Assembly: GCF_002797755.1 (NCBI RefSeq)
Contig: NZ_PGFI01000011.1
Location: 1,550,001-1,614,000 of the forward strand
DNA length: 64,000 nt
Direction of reading: 5' to 3'
Source: Brevirhabdus pacifica
Lineage (GTDB): Bacteria; Pseudomonadota; Alphaproteobacteria; Rhodobacterales; Rhodobacteraceae
Shown here: positions 31,277 to 40,213 of the stretch, piece by piece
Layout: every line of letters starts with the position of its first letter
How positions within the stretch are numbered: position 1 is the first letter of the stretch
Made by a program: the position numbers and the translations under genes
The notes under the pieces: model-generated
Databases searched by the model: none
What the model was told of the DNA's origin: nothing
The model's input: only the letters and a program-made list of their open reading frames with translations

Positions 31277-31852
31277 TCATTTCCCGGGCATCACCACCCT
31301 GTCGCTGGTAAAGAGCATGTCATCGCCATCGGCGCCCACATGGCAGGCGATGCAACCCTGGTCGGCGCCCTTCGCGACCCGGCCGGCAAGCTGCATGCCC
31401 TTGGGGTTCTTGTCGAGCGTGCCGTCGGGCAGGTACTTGGCCCAGAACCAGTCCTTGTTCTCGGGGTCATAGCCTTCCTCGCGGCGGAACATGACGGTGA
31501 TCGCGCCAAGGTGCTTCTCGGGCTCGGAGAGGACTTGCATCGCCTCGACACCCTCGGGGCCATAGTTGCGCTTGACCACAAGCTGACCCTCGTGCCCCTC
31601 GATGGTGGCGGTGGTGTAGAAGGTCTCGAGCATCATGCCGTGGGGATCGGTCCCCTCGTAGGGCACCGACATAATCGCCCCGTCGCCCACCAGCTTGCCT
31701 GCGGCCATCACCTCCCAGATAAGCTTGGCATAATCGGCGTCGGCCTCGGTCCCGAAAGGCGCGTCCTGCGCCGTTGCGGGCGTCATCGCTGCCGCGAACC
31801 CCATGGCCAGCACCCCTGCTGCGGCCGCCCTCGCGCGTGTTGAAATGGTCAT
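31277..31852 (-). CDS. Secreted cytochrome P460 / c'-beta-like protein
   Basis: This 191-residue protein has an N-terminal signal peptide (hydrophobic core GVLAMGFAAAM, cleavage near ATAQ-D) and one C-terminal haem c motif, CIACH (Cys167, Cys170, His171). The middle part, with KRNYGPEG and DPENKDWFWAKYLPDG, matches the P460/c'-beta family fold, whose members handle hydroxylamine, nitric oxide or other small ligands. The catalytic Lys cross-link cannot be judged from sequence. It sits alone on the minus strand between the C1 operon and the RACo-like gene, with its own terminator. Periplasmic haem protein certain, function inferred. Confidence 0.82.
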   Translation of the reverse strand: MTISTRARAAAAGVLAMGFAAAMTPATAQDAPFGTEADADYAKLIWEVMAAGKLVGDGAIMSVPYEGTDPHGMMLETFYTTATIEGHEGQLVVKRNYGPEGVEAMQVLSEPEKHLGAITVMFRREEGYDPENKDWFWAKYLPDGTLDKNPKGMQLAGRVAKGADQGCIACHVGADGDDMLFTSDRVVMPGK

Positions 31853-32126
31853 TCCCGTATCTCCCCTTCGTATTCATCGCTTTGAATTGTCGCGTAGGAT
31901 CAGCGTAACCCAACCTTCCCGCGCGGGTGGGTCACATCCCCCCGGCCCAAGGTCACTTCCACGACAGACGGGCGTGAGGCGGACCGGCGCGGAGGCCCGA
32001 GGCGCGCGGCGCCGCGGCCCGCTCGCCCTCCGTGTCGCCAAAGCCCTATCGGGGGGCGTGTTCCGCCTTTAACTTGGCGCCTCAATCCCTATTGTCGCGC
32101 CAGAGAACACTGGAACGGATGATCCC

Positions 32127-34178
32127 ATGAGCGACGACGCCCTCGTCATTTTCACCCCCTCGGGCAAACGCGGCCGCTTTGCCAAGGGCACGCCCGTGCT
32201 GACGGCCGCGCGGCAGCTGGGCGTGGATCTGGACAGTGTCTGCGGCGGCCGTGGCATCTGTTCCAAATGCCAGGTCGCGCCGGCCTACGGGTCGTTCCCA
32301 AAGCACGGGGTGACGGTGACCGAGGAGGCGCTGAGCCCGTTCAACGCGGTCGAGCGGCGATATGACGAAAAGCGCGGCCTGAAACCCGGGCGGCGGCTGG
32401 GGTGCCAGGCACAGATCCAGGAAGACGTGGTGATCGACGTGCCGCCCGAAAGCCAGGTGCACCGCCAGGTGGTGCGCAAGGCGGCCTCGACCCGGACCAT
32501 CGTGATGGACCCTGCGACACGCCTTTACTACGTCGAGGTGCGCGAGCCCGACATGCACGACCCTTCGGGCGACTTCCAACGCCTGTCCGAGGCGCTGGAA
32601 AGCCAGTGGCAGATCGCCGGTCTGCGGGCCGCGCCCTCGCTTCTGCGGCGGTTGCAGCCGGTCCTGCGCAAGGGAGGCTGGGCGGTGACGGTGGCGGTCT
32701 TCCAGCCCCATGACGGATCGGCGCCGCAGCTTCTGGACCTATGGCCCGGGTTCGACGACAGCCCGCTCTACGGGCTTGCGATCGACCTCGGTTCAACCAC
32801 GATCGCGGCCCATCTGTGCGACCTGGGCGACGGCCGGGTCGCGGCCTCGGCCGGCATCATGAACCCCCAGATCCGCTTCGGCGAGGATCTGATGAGCCGC
32901 GTCAGCTACGCGATGATGAACCCCGGCGGCGACCGCGAGATGACCCAGGCCGTGCGCGACGCGCTGAACACCCTGACGGCCGAGATCGCGACCGAGGCCG
33001 GCGTCGATCCGCGCCGCATCCTCGAGGCGGTCTTCGTCTGCAACCCGGTGATGCATCACCTGCTGTTGGGCATCGACCCGGTGGAGCTGGGCCAGGCGCC
33101 CTTTGCGCTGGCCACCTCGGACGCGCTTTCCCTGCCCGCCCGCGACCTGGAGCTGGACGCAATGAACGACGCGGCCCAGGTCTATGTCCTGCCGTGCATC
33201 GCGGGCCACGTCGGCGCCGATGCCGCCGCCGTCGCCCTGTCGGAAGAGCCTCACAAATCCGAGGACCTAGTGTTGGTCGTGGACGTGGGCACCAATGCCG
33301 AGATCCTGCTGGGCAGCCGCGAGAAGGTGCTGGCCTGTTCCTCGCCCACCGGCCCGGCCTTCGAGGGGGCCCAGATTTCCAGCGGTCAGCGCGCCGCCCC
33401 CGGTGCCATCGAGCGGGTCGAGATCGACCCCGACACCAAGGAGCCGCGCTTCCGCATCATCGGCTCGGAACTCTGGTCAAACGATCCGGGCTTTGCCGAG
33501 GCGGCCGGCGCGCTGGGCATCTCGGGGATTTGCGGCTCGGGCATCATCGAGGCCGTGGCCGAGATGCGCATGGCGGGGCTGGTCGATCCCTCGGGGCTGA
33601 TCGGATCGGCCGAGCAGACGGGCAGCGCCCGGATGATCCCCGACGGTCGCACTCATTCCTACGTGCTGCACGACGGGCGCGACGAGGGCGGGCCGCTGAT
33701 CACGGTAACCCAGGGCGATATCCGGGCGATCCAGCTGGCCAAGTCGGCGCTTTATGCCGGCGCGCGCCTGCTGATGGATGAGCTGGGCGTCGATGCGGTG
33801 GACCGCATCGTGCTGGCGGGGGCCTTCGGCGCGCATATCTCGCCGCGCCACGCCATGGTGCTGGGCATGATCCCCGACGCGCCGCTCGACAAGGTCAGCT
33901 CGGCCGGGAACGCGGCGGGCACCGGGGCGCGCATCGCCCTGTGCAACCGCGCCGCCCGCTCCGAGATTGAGGCTGTGGTCGAACGTATCCACAAGGTCGA
34001 AACCGCCATCGAGCCGCGCTTTCAGGAGCATTTCATCGCCGCCAACGCCATTCCCCATGCAACCGCGCCCTTCCCGCACCTGAGTGCCGTGGTCAGCCTG
34101 CCCCAGGTCGCCTTCGGCGCCTCGGGCGGGGGCGGCGGTGGTGCGGCGGGGGGCGGCCGGCGGCGCCGGCGGCGCTAG
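32127..34178 (+). CDS. RACo-like corrinoid activator (2Fe-2S plus ASKHA/DUF4445 domains)
   Basis: This 683-residue protein has an N-terminal 2Fe-2S ferredoxin domain with ligands Cys39, Cys45, Cys48 (CGGRGICSKC) and Cys93 (LGCQAQ). The large C-terminal ASKHA domain includes YGLAIDLGSTTIAAH, LVVDVGTNAEILLG and a glycine-rich LAGAFGAHISP. Relatives use ATP to drive low-potential electrons onto Co(II) of inactivated corrinoid proteins. The C-terminus ends in GGAAGGGRRRRRR, similar to the tail of the corrinoid methyltransferase upstream. It is separated from that operon by two opposite-strand genes, so it is transcribed independently. It fits demethylation of a methoxy-, methylamine- or betaine-type compound. 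Confidence 0.9.
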   Translation: MSDDALVIFTPSGKRGRFAKGTPVLTAARQLGVDLDSVCGGRGICSKCQVAPAYGSFPKHGVTVTEEALSPFNAVERRYDEKRGLKPGRRLGCQAQIQEDVVIDVPPESQVHRQVVRKAASTRTIVMDPATRLYYVEVREPDMHDPSGDFQRLSEALESQWQIAGLRAAPSLLRRLQPVLRKGGWAVTVAVFQPHDGSAPQLLDLWPGFDDSPLYGLAIDLGSTTIAAHLCDLGDGRVAASAGIMNPQIRFGEDLMSRVSYAMMNPGGDREMTQAVRDALNTLTAEIATEAGVDPRRILEAVFVCNPVMHHLLLGIDPVELGQAPFALATSDALSLPARDLELDAMNDAAQVYVLPCIAGHVGADAAAVALSEEPHKSEDLVLVVDVGTNAEILLGSREKVLACSSPTGPAFEGAQISSGQRAAPGAIERVEIDPDTKEPRFRIIGSELWSNDPGFAEAAGALGISGICGSGIIEAVAEMRMAGLVDPSGLIGSAEQTGSARMIPDGRTHSYVLHDGRDEGGPLITVTQGDIRAIQLAKSALYAGARLLMDELGVDAVDRIVLAGAFGAHISPRHAMVLGMIPDAPLDKVSSAGNAAGTGARIALCNRAARSEIEAVVERIHKVETAIEPRFQEHFIAANAIPHATAPFPHLSAVVSLPQVAFGASGGGGGGAAGGGRRRRRR

Positions 34179-34184
34179 GGCCCT

Positions 34185-34226
34185 GAAAACTCGCCTCCGG
34201 CGGGGATATTTTCGCGACAATGAAGG
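34185..34226 (+). repeat. Possible dispersed intergenic repeat
   Basis: GAAAACTCGCCTCCGGCGGG followed by GATATTTT and a GACAATGAAG segment lies 6 bp after the RACo-like gene. The GCCTCCGGCGGG-GATATTTT string recalls short dispersed elements I have met after genes in Rhodobacterales genomes. The CGCC-TCC-GGCG stem followed by TTTT may act as a terminator. Only one copy was noticed in this window. Confidence 0.45.
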
Positions 34227-34318
34227 AGAGGGTGGATTGCGGCCTTCGCCGCGCCGGGTATGCCCCCTCGCTTCCCCGCTTGACGGCGCCGCCGCGCTGG
34301 CTTAGCCATCTGCCACGC

Positions 34319-34392
34319 GCGGGTGTAGCTCAATGGTAGAGCAGCAGCTTCCCAAGCTGACGACGAGGGTTCGATTCCCTTCACCCGCTCCA
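34319..34392 (+). tRNA. tRNA-Gly(CCC)
   Basis: The 74-nt sequence folds into a cloverleaf: acceptor GCGGGTG/CACCCGC, D arm GCTC/GAGC, anticodon loop TTCCCAA with anticodon CCC, T arm GAGGG-TTCGATT-CCCTT, discriminator T and an encoded CCA end at 34390-34392. It reads GGG glycine codons. Confidence 0.95.
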
Positions 34393-34447
34393 GCCCCCAT
34401 CCCCAGCAGATCCGAAGGCCCGCCGCCGCGGCGGTGACGCGCGCCGT

Positions 34448-36088
34448 TCAGCCGCGCAGGTAGTCCAGCAGCGCCCGGGTCGATCCGTCCTTGGAGGAGG
34501 CATCCGCCCCCTCGACCATCGGCAGCAGCGCGGTCGCCAGTTCCTTGCCCAGCTCCACCCCCCATTGATCGAAGGAGTTGATGCCCAGGATCACCCCCTC
34601 GACGAAGACGCGATGTTCGTAAAGGGCGATGATCTGGCCCAGCACCTGCGGCGTAAGCTGCGGGTAGAGAAGCGTGGTCGACGGCCGGTTTCCCGGAAAG
34701 ACCCTGTGGGCGGCCTGCATCTCCAAAGCCGCGCCCTCGTGACCGGCCTTGCGCATCAGCGCCCGGGCGGTGTCCAGGTCGCGGCCCAACATCAGAGCCT
34801 CGGACTGGGCCAGGCAATTGGCGATCAGCAGGTCATGGTGATTGGCAAGCTCGGGCTCGAACCCCTTGCGGGCAACCATGAATTCGCATGGCACCGGCGT
34901 CGTGCCCTGATGGATGAGCTGGTAGAACGCATGCTGCCCGTTGGTTCCCGGCTCCCCCCAGACCACGGGGCCCGAGACCATGTCGAGCGCCGCGCCCTCC
35001 ATGGTCACGCGCTTGCCGTTGCTCTCCATCTCCAGCTGCTGAAGATAGGCCGGCAGGCGCAGCAGGCGCTGTTCATAGGGCAGCACCGCGCGGGTCGGAT
35101 AGCCCATCACCTGGTGGTGCCACATGCCCACAAGGGCCAGCATCACGGGCATGTTGTCCTTGGCCGGGGCCTCGCGGAAATGGCGGTCCATGGCGTGCCC
35201 GCCCGAGAGGAAGGCGCGGAAATCCTGCGGCCCGATCGCCAGCATCACCGGCAGGCCGATCGGCCCCCAGACCGAATAGCGCCCGCCGACCCAATCCTCG
35301 AACCCGAAGACACGGGAGGGATCGATGCCGAATTCGCCGGTCTTGTCGGTGGCCGATGACAGGGCCGCGAACTGACTGGCGGGATCGTCCACCTTGCCCG
35401 CCATCCACTCCCGCGCCGAGCGGGCGTTGGTCATCGTCTCGATGGTGGTGAAGGTCTTGGAGGCCACGATCACGAGCGTCCGCGTCGGGTCCAGCCCGCG
35501 CAGGGTGTCGGCCAGATGGGCGCCATCCACGTTCGAGACGTAATGCACCCGCGGCCCGTCGTGGTAGGGCGCCAGCGCCAGCGTCGCCATCACCGGCCCC
35601 AGGTCCGAGCCGCCGATGCCGATGTTGACCACGTCGGTATAGGCCCCGCCCTGCCCCGCGATCCTGCCCGCGCGAACATCCCGCGCGAAGGCTTCCATGC
35701 GGTCCAGCGTCTCGTGGACCTCAGCCATCACGTCCTGCCCATCGACCTGCACGCCCTCACGGTCGGGATTGCGCAGGGCCGGGTGCAGAACGGCGCGATC
35801 CTCGGTCCGGTTGATGCGTTCGCCGGTGAACATGGCCTCCCGCCTGCCGGCGAGGTCGTGGACCGCGACCAGCTCCAGCAGAAGGTCGCGGGCGGCGGGG
35901 TCGATCGCGGTCTTGGAATAGTCGAAGAGCATGTCGAGCGCGCGGACCGAAAAATCCCCGGCCCGTGCGTCGCCCCCGGCACCGGATCCTCCCGACCCCT
36001 CGAAAAGCTGGGCTATCGGGCGGGCCGTGCGGCCAGCACGGTCGAGATCGTTCCAGATCTTGGCGTCGGGGCGGGTCGTGGTGGTCAT
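34448..36088 (-). CDS. pgi: Glucose-6-phosphate isomerase
   Basis: This 546-residue cytoplasmic enzyme interconverts glucose 6-phosphate and fructose 6-phosphate. The phosphate-binding loop [14 protein letters not shown], the SKTFTTIET segment, [13 protein letters not shown] and the C-terminal [14 protein letters not shown] signature are present. The ATG at 36088, 2 bp after the pgl stop codon, is preferred over a TTG five codons upstream. It is the last gene of zwf-pgl-pgi, so hexose isomerisation is coordinated with entry into the Entner-Doudoroff or pentose phosphate route. Confidence 0.97.
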   Translation of the reverse strand: MTTTTRPDAKIWNDLDRAGRTARPIAQLFEGSGGSGAGGDARAGDFSVRALDMLFDYSKTAIDPAARDLLLELVAVHDLAGRREAMFTGERINRTEDRAVLHPALRNPDREGVQVDGQDVMAEVHETLDRMEAFARDVRAGRIAGQGGAYTDVVNIGIGGSDLGPVMATLALAPYHDGPRVHYVSNVDGAHLADTLRGLDPTRTLVIVASKTFTTIETMTNARSAREWMAGKVDDPASQFAALSSATDKTGEFGIDPSRVFGFEDWVGGRYSVWGPIGLPVMLAIGPQDFRAFLSGGHAMDRHFREAPAKDNMPVMLALVGMWHHQVMGYPTRAVLPYEQRLLRLPAYLQQLEMESNGKRVTMEGAALDMVSGPVVWGEPGTNGQHAFYQLIHQGTTPVPCEFMVARKGFEPELANHHDLLIANCLAQSEALMLGRDLDTARALMRKAGHEGAALEMQAAHRVFPGNRPSTTLLYPQLTPQVLGQIIALYEHRVFVEGVILGINSFDQWGVELGKELATALLPMVEGADASSKDGSTRALLDYLRG

Positions 36089-36090
36089 GC

Positions 36091-36762
36091 TCACTCTGCC
36101 CAATGAACCGTTGCGTTGGAGAGCAGCGGCCGGATCGGCGCCGCGTCGGGGGCGGTTTTCTGGGCCCGTTCCAGCGCCTCGCGCTTGTCGGCGCCGGTGA
36201 TGATCACGTGGGTGCTCATCGCATCGCAGAGCACGGGCAGCGACAGGGTCACGCGGGCCTCCTCCTCTCCGGCGACGCGGATGGGAAGGACGGCGGGTGC
36301 GCGATCGGCCATGGCCTCGGCCAGCCCTTCGGCCCCCGGGATCAGTGAGGCCGTGTGCATGTCCTCGCCCATGCCAAGAAGCAGGACCGAGATTGGCAGG
36401 TGCGGCGCCAGGTCCTCGGAAAGCTCGGGGGCCGCCTCCTCGGGGGTCATCCCTTCGCGGTAAAGCGGGACCAGAGTGGCGCGGGCGGCATAGTCGCGCA
36501 GCAGCCGCGCCTTCAGCAGGCGGGTGTTCGAACGCGGGCTGCTTTCCGGCACCCAGCGTTCGTCGTTCAGCACCACCGAGATGCGCGACCAGTCCATGTC
36601 GATCCCGCAGATCGTGTCATAGACCGGCCCGGGCGTGTTGCCGCCGGGCACGCAGAACGTGGCCCGGTCATTGCCGCGCAGGGCGTTGCGCAGCTCTCCG
36701 GCCAACCTTGTGGCCAGGTCCATCATCAAAAGTTCGCGGTCCGGATATTTTACGAATTCCAT
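36091..36762 (-). CDS. pgl: 6-phosphogluconolactonase
   Basis: This 223-residue enzyme of the DevB/SOL type hydrolyses 6-phosphogluconolactone, the product of the zwf enzyme. It has [46 protein letters not shown] in two parts and a C-terminal [13 protein letters not shown] segment, all typical of the family. Its start overlaps the zwf stop codon by 1 bp (TGATG), and pgi follows 2 bp after its end, indicating translational coupling. Confidence 0.96.
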   Translation of the reverse strand: MEFVKYPDRELLMMDLATRLAGELRNALRGNDRATFCVPGGNTPGPVYDTICGIDMDWSRISVVLNDERWVPESSPRSNTRLLKARLLRDYAARATLVPLYREGMTPEEAAPELSEDLAPHLPISVLLLGMGEDMHTASLIPGAEGLAEAMADRAPAVLPIRVAGEEEARVTLSLPVLCDAMSTHVIITGADKREALERAQKTAPDAAPIRPLLSNATVHWAE

Positions 36763-38216
36763 CAGACTTCGATCTCCCTCCAGCGTCGTCCGTCCCGATG
36801 CAATAACATGAGAGCGTCCTCCGGTCCCGTGCTTCCGGTCTCGTAGGGTAGCGGACGGTCGCCCTTGTCGGACCAGGCGGCGATGATCGGGTCGGTCCAG
36901 GCCCAGGCGGCCTCGACCTCGTCGCCGCGCATGAACAGGGTCTGGTTGCCCCGGATCACATCCATGATGAGACGCTCGTAAGCATCCGGAATGTCGTCCG
37001 CATCCGGCCCCAGCGCCTCGGCAAAAGTCATGTCGAGGGGCACGTCCACAAGACGCATCCCCCCCGGGCCCGGTTCCTTGATCGTCACCCGCAGGGTGAT
37101 CCCCTCGTCGGGTTGCAGGCGGATCACCAGCACGTTGGCGCTTTTTCCCGCCTCCTCGCCGAAGATCGAGTGGGGCGGCTCGCGGAAGGTGACGACTATC
37201 TCGGACATGCGGGATTTCAGCCGCTTGCCGGTGCGCAGGTAGAAGGGCGTGCCCTTCCAGCGCCAGTTGGCGATGTCGACCCGCATGGCGATGAAGCTTT
37301 CGGTGCGGCTGTCGGGGTTTTCGACCCCTTCCACGTAGGAGGGCCGCCCGTTGCCCGCCTTGTACTGACCGCGCACGATTTCAGCGGGCGCGACAGGATC
37401 CAGAGCACGGATCACCTTCAGTTTCTCGTCGCGCACGGCGTCGGGCTCGAACTGGCTGGGCGGCTCCATCGCGATCAGGCACAGAAGCTGCATCATGTGG
37501 TTCTGCACCATGTCGCGCATGGCGCCCGACAGATCGTAATAGGCGCCGCGCCCCTCGACGCCGACGGTCTCGGCGACGGTGATCTGCACGTGGTCGACGT
37601 ACTGGGCGTTCCACAGGGGCTCGAACAGGATGTTGCCGAAGCGGACGGCCATCAGGTTCTGGACCGTTTCCTTGCCCAGGTAATGGTCGATCCGGTAGAT
37701 CTGATGTTCGTCGAAATGGGCCGCCAGCGTGGCGTTCAGCGCATGGGCCGATTCCAGGTCCCGGCCGAAGGGCTTTTCGACGACGATGCGGCTTTCGGGC
37801 CCGGCGATCCCATGTTCGTGCAGGCGCTCGGCCAGGTCGCCGAACAGCGCGGGCGCGACCGAGAAATAGAACGCCTGGATCACGTCCTGGCGGACCTGGG
37901 CGGACAGATCGCTCCAGCCATCGGTGCCGCGCGCGTCGACCGCGACGTAGGAGATATGGCGCAGGAAATTCTCGACCGCCTTTGCGGGGGCTTCCTCGGC
38001 GGGGATGAACTCGCCGATGGCTTCGCCCACGAAGGCGCGGAACTCCTTGGTGCCCATCTCGCTCCGGGCGGCGCCGATGATGCGGCTTTCCTCGGGCATC
38101 TGGCCTGCCTGGAAGCGGCGGAACAGGGCCGGCAGGATCTTGCGGCGGGCCAGATCGCCCGTGCCTCCGAATATCACCAGGTCGAATGTCTCGACCGGAA
38201 TGACGCGCGATACCAT
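36762..38216 (-). CDS. zwf: Glucose-6-phosphate 1-dehydrogenase
   Basis: This 484-residue enzyme oxidises glucose 6-phosphate to the lactone with NAD(P)+. The coenzyme motif FGGTGDLARRKILPALF, the active-site RIDHYLGKETVQN with the catalytic His, and the FEPLWNAQYVDHVQI segment are visible. The frame runs 47 codons further upstream, but ATG 38216 begins the conserved part and has GAAAGGA before it. It is the first gene of zwf-pgl-pgi. A LacI-type palindrome lies 63 bp upstream of the start, so the operon is probably sugar-regulated. Confidence 0.97.
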   Translation of the reverse strand: MVSRVIPVETFDLVIFGGTGDLARRKILPALFRRFQAGQMPEESRIIGAARSEMGTKEFRAFVGEAIGEFIPAEEAPAKAVENFLRHISYVAVDARGTDGWSDLSAQVRQDVIQAFYFSVAPALFGDLAERLHEHGIAGPESRIVVEKPFGRDLESAHALNATLAAHFDEHQIYRIDHYLGKETVQNLMAVRFGNILFEPLWNAQYVDHVQITVAETVGVEGRGAYYDLSGAMRDMVQNHMMQLLCLIAMEPPSQFEPDAVRDEKLKVIRALDPVAPAEIVRGQYKAGNGRPSYVEGVENPDSRTESFIAMRVDIANWRWKGTPFYLRTGKRLKSRMSEIVVTFREPPHSIFGEEAGKSANVLVIRLQPDEGITLRVTIKEPGPGGMRLVDVPLDMTFAEALGPDADDIPDAYERLIMDVIRGNQTLFMRGDEVEAAWAWTDPIIAAWSDKGDRPLPYETGSTGPEDALMLLHRDGRRWREIEV

Positions 38217-38278
38217 CACGGGTCCTTTCGCCTTTTGGTCGGCCCCACACCGCGCTGGCGGCAGGTGGAAGACCGAAA

Positions 38279-38292
38279 TGTTAGCGCTATCA
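38279..38292. promoter_or_regulatory. LacI-family-type operator before zwf
   Basis: TGTTAGCGCTATCA is palindromic at 12 of 14 positions around a central CG and has the AGCGCT core common to LacI/GalR-family operators. It lies 63-76 bp upstream of the zwf start, in the 230-bp region shared with the divergent radical SAM gene. No LacI-type gene is in the window. Confidence 0.6.
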
Positions 38293-38401
38293 GTCGTGAC
38301 GGATACGCCAGATCGCTTCCCGAGTCTAGCACGACCGAAACCGGCGACAACGGGCATTCACAAAGGCGTAAGGCCGAAGGCTCAACCTTTCCCCGCCGGC
38401 A

Positions 38402-38426
38402 GGTTTTCGCTAGCTAAGGGAAAACC
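38402..38426. promoter_or_regulatory. Inverted repeat before the radical SAM gene
   Basis: GGTTTTC (38402-38408) and GAAAACC (38420-38426) form a perfect 7-bp dyad with an 11-nt centre containing CTAGCTAAG, ending 20 bp before the start codon. It may be an operator or a 5' hairpin; function unknown. Confidence 0.35.
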
Positions 38427-38446
38427 AAAGGGGGGAAGTTTCGCGA

Positions 38447-39403
38447 ATGAAGGACGATCTTGCGCAGCCGGACCGCGGTCGGGCCAAATTCGTGGACCCC
38501 GCAGTCACCGCAGACGGGCAGGCACGCGCCACAGTCGCCCTGCACCGCCCCCAGACCCTTTGGTTCAACACCGGCACCCTGTGCAACATCGAGTGCGTGA
38601 ACTGCTACATCGAAAGCTCCCCCACCAACGACCGGCTGGCCTATCTTCTGGCCGAGGATGTGACCGACTATCTCGACCAGATCGAGGCGCGTGGATGGCC
38701 GATTGAAGAGATCGGCTTCACGGGCGGGGAGCCTTTCATGAACCCGCAGATCCTGTCGATGCTGGAACAGTCGCTGGCGCGCGGCTACCGGGTGCTGGTG
38801 CTGACCAATGCCATGCGCCCGATGATGCGCCGGCGGGTGCGCGAGGGGCTGGAACTTTTGCGCGACGCCTTCGGCGACCGGCTGACCCTGCGTATCTCGG
38901 TCGACCACTGGTCGGCCAAGCACCATGACGAGGAACGCGGCAAGGGCAGTTTCGACATCACCCTGCAAGGCATGCGCTGGCTGCGCGACGGCCGCTTCCG
39001 CATGAGTGTCGCGGGCCGCACCGTCTGGGGCGAGACAGAGGCCGAGGCGCGCGAGGGTTACGCCAGGCTTTACCGCGCCGAGGGGTTCGACATCGACGCG
39101 CAGGACCCTGGCAACACTGTGCTTTTCCCTGAAATGGACGAGAATGTGGACGTGCCCGAGATCACGACCGCCTGTTGGGACATCCTTGGCAAGTCGCCGC
39201 AAAGCGTCATGTGCTCCAACTCGCGGATGGTGGTTCGGCGCAAGGGTGCTGCGGGTCCGGCGGTGCTGGCCTGTACGCTGCTGCCCTACGCGCCCGGCTT
39301 CGAGCTGGGCACAACCCTGGCCGAGGCCGAGCGGGACGTCGCCCTCAACCACCCCCATTGCGCCAAGTTCTGCGTCCTGGGCGGGGCCAGCTGTTCGGCG
39401 TGA
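38447..39403 (+). CDS. Radical SAM protein of unknown function
   Basis: This 318-residue enzyme has the 4Fe-4S/SAM motif C-x3-C-x2-C at Cys46, Cys50 and Cys53 (GTLCNIECVNCYIES), then GFTGGEPFMNP and RISVDHW as in the radical SAM barrel. The C-terminal 80 residues carry further Cys residues (VMCSNSR, VLACTLLP and HPHCAKFCVLGGASCS), which resembles an auxiliary cluster of SPASM or twitch type. No precursor peptide, transporter or partner enzyme lies beside it: zwf is divergent and an HNH gene is convergent. The substrate could be a peptide, a cofactor or a protein; the sequence does not decide. Confidence 0.85.
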   Translation: MKDDLAQPDRGRAKFVDPAVTADGQARATVALHRPQTLWFNTGTLCNIECVNCYIESSPTNDRLAYLLAEDVTDYLDQIEARGWPIEEIGFTGGEPFMNPQILSMLEQSLARGYRVLVLTNAMRPMMRRRVREGLELLRDAFGDRLTLRISVDHWSAKHHDEERGKGSFDITLQGMRWLRDGRFRMSVAGRTVWGETEAEAREGYARLYRAEGFDIDAQDPGNTVLFPEMDENVDVPEITTACWDILGKSPQSVMCSNSRMVVRRKGAAGPAVLACTLLPYAPGFELGTTLAEAERDVALNHPHCAKFCVLGGASCSA

Positions 39404-39437
39404 TCCGGGAGCCTTGGCCCCTGCCCTGACCCGTCGC

Positions 39438-40022
39438 TCAGCTGTCCAGCTCGGCGTCCCAGTAGAGAAAGTCGAGCCAGCTGTCGTGCAGGAAGTTGGG
39501 CGGGAACCTGCGCCCCATGTTCTTCAGCTCCTCGGCGCGCGGGCGGCGCGGCGGCTTGCGCAGCTGCATTCCCGTCTGGGCCAGCATCCGCGATCCCTTG
39601 CGCAGGTTGCAGGGCGAACAGGCCGCGACCACGTTGGACCAGCTTGTCACCCCGCCCCGCGCCCGCGGCACCACGTGGTCGAAGGTCAGGTCCCCGCGGC
39701 TGCCGCAGTACTGACAGCAGAAACCGTCCCTCAGAAATAAATTAAAGCGCGTGAAGGCCACGCGCTTTTGAGGTTTGACATAATCTTTGAGGACGACGAC
39801 CGAGGGGATCCTGATCGTGGTTGTCGGACTTCGCACCACCTCGTCGTATTCGGCGAGGATCCCGACCCTGTCCAGCACGGCGGCCTTGACCGCCTCCTGC
39901 CAGGGCCAGAGGGACAGCGGATAATAGGACAAGGGCCTGAAATCCGCGTTCAGCACCAGCGCGGGATGCCGTTTCAGCCCGCCCGGCTCTCGTACGAAAG
40001 AAGTTCTGAAGTCGCCGTCCAT
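39438..40022 (-). CDS. HNH endonuclease
   Basis: This 194-residue protein has a C-terminal HNH fold with a zinc site: CCQYCGSRGDLTFDHVVPRARGG, where DH is the catalytic pair, then WSNVVAACSPCNLRKG. The N-terminal half (VLNADFRPLSYYPLSLWPWQEA) matches a stand-alone HNH subfamily common in alphaproteobacteria and cyanobacteria. No methylase or terminase gene is adjacent, so it is neither an obvious restriction enzyme nor a phage packaging factor. The cellular role is unknown. Confidence 0.88.
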   Translation of the reverse strand: MDGDFRTSFVREPGGLKRHPALVLNADFRPLSYYPLSLWPWQEAVKAAVLDRVGILAEYDEVVRSPTTTIRIPSVVVLKDYVKPQKRVAFTRFNLFLRDGFCCQYCGSRGDLTFDHVVPRARGGVTSWSNVVAACSPCNLRKGSRMLAQTGMQLRKPPRRPRAEELKNMGRRFPPNFLHDSWLDFLYWDAELDS

Positions 40023-40213
40023 AGGTGCAATTCACCCCCGCGCTAGACGCAAGCAGATCCGGAATCGCCCGGTCATGGGCGACCGTCAAAGCCACTATAT
40101 ATGGCGTCACTTATCTGGCAACCCCCCCAAGTCGGGTGTCTGACAGGGGGCCGGAACAGGGTGTTGTGGACAGTTTCGCCCGCCCTGCGAAGGGCCGGGC
40201 ACGCGCCCCGGAC

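Noticed and set aside
31117-31311. Small plus-strand frame with a CPNCG motif
   Set aside because: It runs through the terminator and into the end of the cytochrome gene. The zinc-ribbon look rests on two Cys only.
39438-40022. HNH gene as part of a restriction or phage system
   Set aside because: No methylase, specificity subunit, terminase or capsid gene is nearby.
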